A stretch of DNA of 64,000 bases from Heterohyrax brucei (Eukaryota > Chordata > Mammalia > Hyracoidea > Procaviidae), in assembly GCA_028571685.1 (NCBI GenBank), contig CM053141.1, forward strand, positions 136,614,833-136,678,832, in the 5' to 3' direction. Under the pieces are notes generated by a model. That model saw nothing but the letters and a program-made list of their open reading frames with translations, did no database searches and was not told where the DNA came from. Each line of letters opens with the position of its first letter. The stretch's first letter is position 1. Below are positions 55,740 to 64,000 of this stretch, piece after piece. The position numbers and the translations under genes were made by a program.

Positions 55740-56440
55740 TACTTTAAAAATTACTGAGAAGTAGGGTAAATGTACTATATGTCAGATAATGCCAAATTGT
55801 TTTCCTAAGTGGTTCTACCTATTTGCAAGCCAAGTCCAACAGTCTGCTGACTCCTTCCCAATGCTTGATAATGTCTGACTTTGAACTTTTTGCTGATCTG
55901 GTAAAATGGTTTGTTGGCATAGTTTTAATGTAAAATTTTCTGATTATAGATGGTTAGCATCTTTTCATGTTAAGTACCTTTTTTGTTTTTCTAAATTTTT
56001 TTTCATATTGATAAGTAGGAGTTCTTTGTATGTTCTTGATTCTAACCTTTCATGTAGTGTATGTTTTGCTATTTCTGTTTTCTAAACTTGTGATTTGGAA
56101 CTCAGTTTTAATGAAGTAGAATTAATCTTGACCTTCACACATATTTTAGGCTTATTTTACCTTGTTTTAAAAAAGAAAAAAAGACAACTTTTTCTTCTCC
56201 TGAAATGATAAGGATATTCTCTTATATTGTCTCATAAATTTTTTATAGTTTTGCTTTTTATAATTAAGTCTTTAACATCCTTTGAAATTGACTTGCTTGT
56301 ATGTTATAAAATAGGGCTCAATTTTCTCTTTTTCTATAATGATTGATTAATTATCCCAGCGCTGTGTGTTGAAAAGTCAATCATTTGTATCCTCATTGAT
56401 CTGCCATGCCAACTGTGATACAAATCAAATTTATGTATAT
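55740..56440 (-). mobile_element. Older L1 (L1M-like), part of ORF2/3' region
   Basis: 'gccaaattgttttcctaagt', 'gttagcatcttttcatgtta', 'gtaggagttctttgtatgtt', 'agttttgctttttataatta' and 'atcccagcgctgtgtgttga' follow the reverse-complement order of mammalian L1. The element resumes at about 57500. Confidence 0.75.
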
Positions 56441-56862
56441 TTGTTGATATTGTTAAAAGCTGGCTCTACAAATACCACCAAAAGAAAAAAATGAACCTGA
56501 GTTTAGTAGTTGCTGCAATAAGGGAGAATATTGTATCACAAAACTTGGGCAGCATTTTGGAATGAGGGAAGATAAAGTAAGGTCAGAGTTTATCAAGAAT
56601 TAAGAGTTTGGGCTATTGTACTTTTACAGAAACAACACACACATTCTAAGTTTGCCAACCATATCCCCCCCATGAGGTATTTTCTTAAGTGCTGTTATGC
56701 AAATTTATTTTTACTTGTTGCTGTAAAAAGTTATCATAGCACACTTATAAAAATAACTCATGAGGGGAGCAAAGAGAAGGTATAGATAATTTGTGTAAAA
56801 ATACGGTAAGTTTGTTCTTTCAATATGGAGACTTCATTAGGATTGACTAAAGATCATTTCAG
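56441..56862. other. Unassigned sequence inside the L1 tract
   Basis: Presumably inserted into or adjacent to the old L1; no family recognised. Confidence 0.35.
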
Positions 56863-57249
56863 GATGTATTATGAATTGAATTTTGTTTCCCCACAACATG
56901 TGTTATAAATCCTAATCCCTATACCTATTGTTATAATCTTATCTGAGAATGGGTTGTCTTTGTTATGTTATATCTCTTTTGAGGTATAAAAAAAGCAGAT
57001 TAAGCCAGCAAATAAAGAACAAATGGAGACAAAGATACAAGTCCCATGAATGATAGCTGAGAAACTTAGAAATAGAAACTGAAAACGAGGAAAAGATCCT
57101 TCCCCATAACTGACAGAGAAAATCTTCCCCTAGAGTAAATGTCCTGGATTCTAACTTCTAGATTCAACTGTGGGAAAATAAATGTCTGTTTGTTTAAAGG
57201 CATCCGCTTGTGGTGTTTCTATTAGAACAGCACTAGGTAACAAAGACAT
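56863..57249 (+). mobile_element. MaLR/ERVL-like solitary LTR
   Basis: Sense orientation of the 3815/14233 family: 'ttgaattttgtttccccac', 'ataacatgtgttataaatcc' type text, 'tctcttttgaggtataaaaa' (A/T-rich TATA-like region), 'aatcttcccctagagtaaat', 'gtttaaaggcatccgcttgt' and the end 'aacagcactaggtaacaaag'. Shorter than the others, with an internal loss. No internal retroviral sequence adjoins. Confidence 0.6.
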
Positions 57250-57499
57250 GGTACAAACTGTCTGCTGATACCTTGCATGGAAGAGTCGATGGATCTTCTG
57301 GGAAGTTCCTGCAATAAATAATTTCCTTGGACTGGATAATCCTGAAAGAGTAAAGAAATGCTTTGAAGACCATCGAATAGCAGATTGTGCTACCGTAGAC
57401 AATACGAGGTGGTTTTTGTTTTTAGTGTTTAGGCTCTGATGGTGGTAGATGGTTTTGGTTTTTCTATTCTGTATCCAACTCAACGGCACTGGAGATTCT
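57250..57499. other. Unassigned, with possible SINE tail
   Basis: 57405-57495 includes 'ggttttggtttttctattct' and 'atccaactcaacggcactgg', which resembles an AfroSINE/RTE tail in sense orientation. The left part is unassigned. Confidence 0.35.
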
Positions 57500-58028
57500 G
57501 TTTCACTGGTTCTTTATCTATTCTTGCTCCAGTGCCATCCATTTTTAATCAAATAATGTTATAGTAAGTCATGATTTCTGGTAAGACAAGAATAACCCAT
57601 CTTATTTTTGTGGGTGATTTTCTTGGTTATTCTTGATTTTTTACTCTTTCTGTACCAGTTTGGAATAAGATTACCACATTCCTCAGACACACACATATAC
57701 ATGCACAAAAAACCTTTTTATCATTTTATTTACCATTATAGTGAACTATTGATAAATATGACAGAACCAATTTGTTCATGTCACTTAGTCTTTGAATCCG
57801 TGAACATGGTGTATTTCATTCTTAATATGTGTCTTCTTTGGTTTCCTTCATGAATATTTTCCTATAAAGGTCTTATATGCTTTTTGTTAGATTCGTGTTA
57901 GTTATTTTAGTGTTTCAAAATCCTCTTTCCAATTCTTAAAAATTTTATGCTTCTATCATTTCTTTCTGGCATGTAGAAATGCATTTGATTCTTGTGTATG
58001 GATTTTTGAATCAAACAATTTTAATTTC
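57500..58028 (-). mobile_element. Older L1 (L1M-like), continuation
   Basis: 'cactggttctttatctattc', 'atttttgtgggtgattttct', 'tttgaatccgtgaacatggt', 'catgaatattttcctataaa' and 'ggcatgtagaaatgcatttg' continue the ORF2 segment of 55740-56440 in order. Confidence 0.7.
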
Positions 58029-58029
58029 T

Positions 58030-58990
58030 AATGAATTCTTTTTTAAATTTACTTTAATCTATTATTATGATTGAATGAAAATGTACATTCCCATATAAAT
58101 TCACATGCTCATCTATATGCAGCTCCCACTGCTCTCCCTGCCCAGTGATAGCACACCCCTCCTATTTGCTCCATACATGTCCTATTTTCTCAACAGTCTC
58201 CTATCCCACCCTCTCCACCCACTCCCCTTCCTTCAGCAAGAAGTCATCAGGATAACATCCTATAGATGCAGAGAACCATAAAGTTTCCATAAGATATGGT
58301 CACTCTGTGTTGCCAAGTCCAATCCATTGCTGTTGGAAAAGTTGACCTTCATTATGATTTATGGACAGGGGCTGCATCAGGGCCAGGGGCCACGCTCCTA
58401 GGGGAACCCAAAACACCTGGACCATCAATTGTGGTCTTTCATTGAAGATCTCAGGGTACACCCCTATTTATTCTCTTGTTGCCAGTGAGACTCCACTTTG
58501 TGAGCTCCATCGTGGCTATCACTGGTGGTGGCCAGGCACCATCTGGTTCTTCTAGTCATGAGTCGACGTAGAGTCCCACTCACGTGGGTCGCTCTGTCTT
58601 CTGGGTTCTCTTTTCCCCATGTCGTTCTTGTCCTCAGTGATCATCCATTCCTGTTGAGTTGGGACCATTTCTTGTACTCTCAGATGGCAGCTTGGCAGCT
58701 TTTAAGACCCCAGACACCACTCACTGATGAGGGGTGCAGAGAGTCCTCGTTAGCAAAACACTAGCTGTGCCAATTAGCATCAATTTCGCCTGAGAGCATG
58801 GTCCCTGGCCCCCTGCCCCAGCAACTCTGTCCTTACAATACTGGGTTAAGATGGGAGGAGTATTCAAAGTGTGTTGCAGTCCAGTTATTATTGATCTTCT
58901 TTCTAATTTGTGCTGTCACTGATTTCACCCAACCAAATTTCTATTAACTATCTAATCTAAACCCTCTGCCCCCACCCTGCCTCTCTCCCA
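58030..58990 (-). repeat. 3' UTR of the L1
   Basis: Plus-strand landmarks: 'cattgaatgaaaatgtacat' type tail, 'atctatatgcagctcccact', 'catcctatagatgcagagaa', 'ttgtggtctttcattgaaga', 'gggtcttaaaagctgcc' (as complement) and 'gctctcaggcgaaattgatg' (as complement). The AT-rich terminus near 58030-58070 is the L1 3' end. Confidence 0.85.
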
Positions 58991-59039
58991 ACCCTTGCAG
59001 CCGTCAGTCTTTTGTTCTATGCATGAGTCTGTTTTTAAG

Positions 59040-61800
59040 CTCTTATCGTAGAAAACATTGTTTTTATCCCAGTTTAATGTCTTAGGGCCTTCATCAAATA
59101 TCAGCTATTCATAGGCAGATGGTGTCATCTCTGGGGTCTCGATTCTGTTCCACTGATCTATCTGTTTCTGTACCAGTACCAGGCTGTTTTGACTACTGTG
59201 GCAGTGTAATAGGTCCTAAGGTCGGGTATTGAGAGGCCTGTCAGTGTGTTCTTCTTTAGTAATGCATTACCTATCTGGGGCTACTTGTCTCTCCAGACAA
59301 AATTGGTAATTTGTTCCTCCATCTCATTAAAAAATGTCACTGGTACTTGTATTGGGATTGCATTATATAAGTAGATTGCTTTGGGTAAAATAGACATTTT
59401 CACAATGTTAAGTCTTCCTATCCATGAGCAGGGTAGGTATCTCCATTTATGTAAGTTTCTCCTAGTTTCTTGTAGTAAAGGTTTGCAGTTCTCTTTGTAA
59501 AGGTCTGTCATTCCTCTGGTTAAATTTATTCCTAGGCACTTTATTCTGTTAGGGGCTATGCTAAATGGTATTGACTTGGTGATTTCTTCCTTAATAATCT
59601 CGTTGTCGGTATAAAGGAATACTACTGATTTACTTATGTTTATCTTATATCCTGAGACTTTGCTGAACTCTTCTATCAGTTTGAGCAGTTTCCTTGTGGA
59701 TTCTTTGGGATCCTCTGCATATACAATCATATCATCAGCAAATAGGGAGATTTTTAGTTCTTCTTTGCCGATGCAGACACACTTTATTTCTTGACCTTGT
59801 CTAATTTCTCTGGCTAGAACTTCTAGTACAATGTTGAATAGGAGGAGTGAGAGTGGGCATCTTTCTGTAGTTCCTGTTCTCAAGAGAAACTGCTCCAGTC
59901 TCTCTCCATTCAGGACGACATAGGCAATTGGCTTTGTATAAATGGCCCTTAGTGCATTCAGGAATTGGCCATCTATTCTTATTTTGCTAAGAGTTTTTAG
60001 CATGAAAGGGTGTTGGACTTTATCAAATGCCTTTTCTGCATCAATAGACAAGATCAGGTGGTTCTTGTCTTTTGTAGTATTTATGAGGTTGATCCTATTA
60101 ATTGTTTTTCTGATGTTGAACCAGCCTTGCATCCCTGCTATGAATCCAACTTGGTCATGATGGCTTATTTTTTGGATATGTTGTTATATTCTATTGGCAA
60201 GAATTTTGTTGAAGATTTTTGCATCTAGATTCATGAGTGATATTGGTCTGTAGTTCTCCTTTTTGGTTGGGTCTTTCCCTGGCTTTGGTATCAGGGTTAT
60301 GCTGGCTTCATAGAATGAATTTGGGAGTAGTCCATCCATTTCCATACTGTGAAATAGTCTTAGCAGTATTGGAGATAACTATTCTGTAAAAGCTTGGTAG
60401 AATTCTGCAGTGAAGCCATCTGGCCTGGGCTTTTTTTGGTTGGTGATTTTTGGATGACTTTTTCAATCTCTTCCTTTGTGATGGGTTTATTAAGTTGTTC
60501 TGCTTCACCTTGTGATAATTTGGATAGATGATATGAATCAAGGAATTTGTCCATTTCCTCTAGGTTTTCAAATTTGTTAGATTACAATCTTTCATAGTAT
60601 TCAGCTATGATATCTTTTATTTCTGTTGAATCCATTGTGACAGCTCCCCTCACATTTCTTATTTGAGTTATTTATTTCCTTTCCTGTTTTTCTTTAGTAA
60701 GTTTAGTCACTGGTTTGTCAATTTTGTTGATCTTTTCAAATAATCAGCTTTTGGCCTTTTCAGTTTTTTCAGTTGTTCTTCTGTTCTCTAATTCATTTAG
60801 TTCTGCTCTGATCTTTATGATCTGTTTTCTTTTGGTGCCTGAGGGGTTCCTCTGTTGTTCTCTCTCTACTTGTTCAAGCTGTAGTGTCAGTTCTTTGATT
60901 TGGTTCCTTTCTTCCTTCCAGATGTGTGCAATTATGGAGATAAACTGAGCTCTGAGCACTGCTTTGGCTGTATCCCATAGGTTCTGATAGAAAGTGTTTT
61001 CATTTTCATTGGAATCCATGAATTTCTTTATTTCATCCTTGATTTCTTCTATCACCTATGATTTTCTGGACAAGGTATTGTTCAGTTTACACAAGTTCCA
61101 CTTTCTATCTATGTTTTTTCTGCTATTGATTTTGACTTTTATGACTTTATGATCTGAAAAGATGCTTTGCATTAGTTCAATGGCATGGATTTTGTTAAAA
61201 ATTGCTTTATGTCCTAACACATGGTCTATTCTGGAGAATGTTCCATGTGCACTGGAGAAGAAGGTGTAGTTGTCCGCTGATGGATAGAAAGTTCTGTGTA
61301 CATCGATGAGATCTAGTTGGTTAATTGTGGCAGTAAGGTCTTCTGTATCTTTACTGAGCTTTTTTCTCGATTATCTGTCCAATATTGAGAGTGTAGTGTT
61401 GAATTCTCCTACAATTATTTTGGAGTGATCTATCTCCTTTTTGAGTGTAGTCAGTGTTCTTTGACTCATTTAGGTGCTCTAATATTAGGTGTATAAATAT
61501 TTAATATTGTTAAGTCCTACTTCTGTATTGAACCTTTCAGTAATAAATAGTGTCCATCCTTGTCTACGATGGTGGATTTTACATGAAAACCTATTTTTTC
61601 TTAGATTAGAATTGCCACACCTGCTTTCCTTTGTTCATTGTTAGTTTGATGTATATTCTTCCATCCTTTGATTTTCAGTTTGTTCATATCTTTAGGTCTA
61701 AGGTGAGTTTCTTGAAGGCAACATATACATGGGTCATGTCTTTAGATCCAAGACATCACTCGATGTCTCTTTACTGGAGCATTCAGTCCATTCACATTTA
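59040..61800 (-). pseudogene. L1 ORF2 (endonuclease-reverse transcriptase), broken and C-terminally deleted
   Basis: Endonuclease near 61799-61060: 'NVNGLNAPVKRH', 'CCLQETHLRPKD', 'ILNIYTPN', 'SRIDHVLG', 'SDHKVIKVK' keep several expected active-site residues. The usual G-D-F-N reads G-E-F-N (E codon 61406-61404), and there are stops. The longest intact piece is 283 codons at 60132-59281: '[16 protein letters not shown]', '[13 protein letters not shown]', '[14 protein letters not shown]' (catalytic A-D-D retained), '[15 protein letters not shown]', '[13 protein letters not shown]'. G-T-R-Q-G-C-P is degraded to G-T-T-E-R-C-P. Homology continues to 'YYTATVVKTAWYWYR' (about 59200) and ends near 59040. 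The last part (Cys-rich region) is not present before the 3' UTR. Confidence 0.88.
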
Positions 61801-62259
61801 ATGTAATTCTTGATAGGTATGTGTTCAGTGCTGCCACTGTGATATGTTTATTTTTGTGTAGATGTTTTCTCTGTTGTTCTTATTAATCTGTTCTGCAACC
61901 TTCTTCTTGGTGAGTTTATTTTTCACCTTTTTCAGAGCTGGTTTTGTACTTGTTGAGACTCCTGTGTCACATTTATTGATATGGTATGTTGCATCTTTGT
62001 TGTGCTTTATGGCTGCCCCTCTGATCTTCCTTTATAAACTATATATAAACCCAATTTTAATTACTACCAGTCTTGTCCTCTTCCTCTCCATCTGGAAGGA
62101 CTATAACAACTGTAGTACATTCCTCTTTTTAATATGATGACACCATAGTTTTTATGATGATCACTGGGTTGTTTCTTTCAGTATTAAAGTTGTGATTGAG
62201 TGTGGAGCCTTCCCTAACTGAGTAAAATTCTGGATGATGTGTTATTCTAAAATATAAAG

Positions 62260-63167
62260 TTAGTGGTTTTGTTCTTCTAAGCCAAAGCCAAGAACTTCTT
62301 TCAGTATTTCTTGTAGTTTTGGTTTGGTTTTTACAAAGTCTCTGAGTTGCTGTTTATCTGCAAATGTCTTAATTTCATTTTCATACTTGAAAGATAGTTT
62401 TCCAAGATATATAACTCTTGGTTGGAAGTTCTTCTCCTTCAGGGCTTTGAATATGTCATGCCCTGTTTCTGTGCCAGCATCTTTTCTGCGGAGAAATGCA
62501 ATCAAAGCCTACAGGGTTTCCCTCTGAATGTTAGCTTTGCTTTCAGTCTTGCCTTTAAGAGTTTGTGCTTCTGCTTCATTTTGTTAAGCTTGATTATAAT
62601 ATGTCTTGGAGTCTTTCTTTTGAGATCTGCATTGAGTGGTGTTTGATATATATCTTGGAATTCTATATTCTTGTTTTTCCTAATTTCTGGGAAGTTTTCT
62701 GTCAGTAACTCAGCAACAGTACTCTCTGTGTTCTCAGGTGTCTCACCCTGTTCAGGAACTCCAATTAATCGAAGGTTGTTCCTCTTAATAGAGTCCCACA
62801 TGCTTCTCAACGTTTCTTCATTTTTCTTGTTTCTTTTTTCTAATTTCTCCTCATAGATGCTGGAGTCAGTAGTTCTGTCTTCCAAATCAGAAATTCTCTT
62901 TTCTATTTGTTCCATTCTGTTTTCTTGACTTTGAATTGAAGTTTCTATGTCTTTTATTTTATTCTTGGTCTGTTGGATTTCTGAGTACTGATGTTCCATC
63001 GGAATCAAACACTTGCTTAATTTTTCATTTTGCCCTCCTACATTTTGTATAAGGTCTAGGAGGGCTCTCTATATAATTCTTTTGCATTCACTTTCTCATA
63101 GTTTCAGAAAAGCATCTTCTTCTGGGAAGTTCTGAGGTGGTTTCTTTGGGGGGCCTTCTGAAGCCAT
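62260..63167 (-). pseudogene. L1 ORF1 (RNA-binding chaperone), frameshifted
   Basis: Likely start ATG at 63167 ('MASEGPPKKPPQNFPEED'), which hits a stop near 63096. The frame resumes with the coiled coil ('QQTKNKIKDIETSIQSQENR', 'RISDLEDRTTD') and the RRM ('NNLRLIGVPEQGETPENTE', 'FPEIRKNKNIEFQDIYQ', 'TPRHIIIKLNKMKQKHK') in the 168-codon piece 63008-62502. It shifts frame near 62505 into the C-terminal domain (62505-62260: 'FQPRVIYLGKLSFKYENEI', 'TFADKQQLRDFV'). Overall about 300 codons, near family size, with at least two disabling changes. Confidence 0.88.
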
Positions 63168-64000
63168 GGGTAATTTCCAGGTTACAGTCTTCTCCAAAGT
63201 TTGTTGCTTTTGGGGCTCTTGTGGGTCAGTGGAGGCTGGGAGAGATGCTGTGAAGATGGACCACAGTTGTTTCTCTAGGCTGTCTTAAAATAAGAAGTAA
63301 AAACTATTTGACAACTTCCAGGTTTTCAGGTATATATGTCGCTCTTCCAAGCTGGCAAAGTAAGTACCTCTATATCAAACCCCAGATGTTATAAACTAGC
63401 TCAAAATACAGACAGGCTACTGGCCTGCTGGCCTCTGCTGTTGGGCCCCAGCTGTAGGTGATACTGTGTAGAATTCTGCTTTTCTGCTGGAAAAGCAGTC
63501 TCTTCTGGGTAGGCACAGACTCCTAGCCCAGCAATTAGGTCCAGCTGAGGCTTTTGTATGGATGACTCCGCCTCCTGGCAAAACAAGATGGTGTCCTGCA
63601 CAAGCTTGCTGGCTGCTGGCAGAGAGGCCAGGAGTGCCAAAATACCCAGAGTCCACAGCCTCCACTGATGGGTCCCACCCCCAGGCAACACTGTGAAAAT
63701 ACCTCCTGCCTACTCTAAAAGCACTCTCCACCTGGAAGGCAGCGCCTCTCAGTCCAGGAACCAAGTCTGTCTGGGGCTTGTGCCTCGGCTTCTCTGTTTC
63801 CCAGTGGATCAAGATGGCATCCCTCACAAGTGTGTCTGTACAGCTACCACATGGTGGAGGCAGAAAGATAGGCCAGGGAAGCCATGGTGTGTAGTCTAAA
63901 GCCAGGCTCTCAGAACCTGGTAGTTACACTTGCCGGTCCTACCAGCAGTGCATCTGAGACCAGCAGCTAGTCAAGTCCCAGCTCTGCCTGCCAACCAAGA
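63168..64000 (-). repeat. 5' leader of the L1, partial
   Basis: GC-richer than the rest of the window, with a run of similar short blocks ('gtggtgtcctgc', 'aagatggcatccctcacaag', 'caagatggtgtcctgcacaa') that suggest internally repeated leader units. It is open in several frames without recognisable protein. It precedes ORF1 on the minus strand, as expected for an L1 5' UTR carrying the promoter. The true 5' end is outside the window. Confidence 0.65.

Larger units (their letters stand above)
58029..64000 (-). mobile_element. Lineage-specific L1, internally deleted, running off the window
   Basis: Ordered on the minus strand: GC-richer 5' leader (about 64000-63168), ORF1 (63167-62260), spacer, ORF2 (about 61800 to 59040), 3' UTR (about 58990-58030). 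It ends next to the older L1. The 3' UTR matches the fragments at 928, 15587 and 51491. The C-terminal part of ORF2 is absent, so the element is shorter than a full L1 although both ends are represented. Its 5' end lies beyond 64000. Confidence 0.88.

Noticed and set aside
63417..63827. Open frames of 96-136 codons near the right end
   Set aside because: They fall in the L1 5' leader, overlap in two phases and show no protein features.

Overview
The window is non-coding mammalian nuclear DNA, either intergenic or deep intronic. I found no supportable host exon, promoter island or RNA gene. Its main readable content is layered retrotransposons, and these point to an afrotherian, most likely an elephant or close paenungulate relative. 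The diagnostic evidence is about 30 AfroSINE-type elements (tRNA-like head with the phrase 'cctggtgg..tagtggttaag', and a tail containing 'gactca.agtgaccctatag' on one strand or the other). Two copies of an RTE-clade LINE share that SINE tail. A lineage-specific L1 has a long distinctive 3' UTR that occurs four times. Names are from recall of families; no database search was possible.

Layout. 0-9 kb: an RTE-derived composite SINE, a 5'-truncated L1 3' end with clear target-site duplications, an LTR, and one nearly full-length but decayed RTE LINE (about 5.1-8.26 kb, + strand), followed by L2 relics. 9-18 kb: ancient repeats, an unusual GC-richer block joined to an L1-type 3' UTR (11.0-12.4 kb), a possible reverse-transcriptase relic (13.8 kb), an LTR carrying a 51-bp patch of L1 sequence (14.2-14.8 kb), a second L1 3' end and an older L1 tail. 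18-30 kb: mostly single-copy sequence with many AfroSINEs, one nested inside another at 29.5-30 kb. 30-42 kb: repeat-poor, AT-rich single-copy DNA containing several stretches that look like candidate regulatory elements, interrupted by an L1 3' end at 33.1-34.5 kb and a few SINEs. 42-50 kb: L2 pieces, a nested DNA-transposon relic and more SINEs. 50.8-52.3 kb: a second RTE copy split by a small L1 3' fragment. 55.7-58 kb: an old minus-strand L1 interrupted by an LTR. 58.03-64.0 kb: a younger minus-strand L1 reaching the window edge, with recognisable 5' leader, ORF1, ORF2 and 3' UTR. Both ORFs are broken, and the C-terminal third of ORF2 is missing.

How the parts relate. The RTE LINE is the plausible source of the machinery for the AfroSINEs, because SINE and LINE share their 3' end. 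The window holds several architectures built on that tail: tRNA-like head plus tail, tRNA-Gly-like head plus RTE 5' segment plus tail, RTE 5' segment plus tail with no tRNA head, and bare tails of about 35-45 bp. I found no new enzymatic, defence or regulatory system. The most informative items are structural: the L1 patch inside an LTR, the internally deleted L1, the head-swapped RTE-dependent SINEs, and the repeat-poor candidate enhancers near 40 kb.
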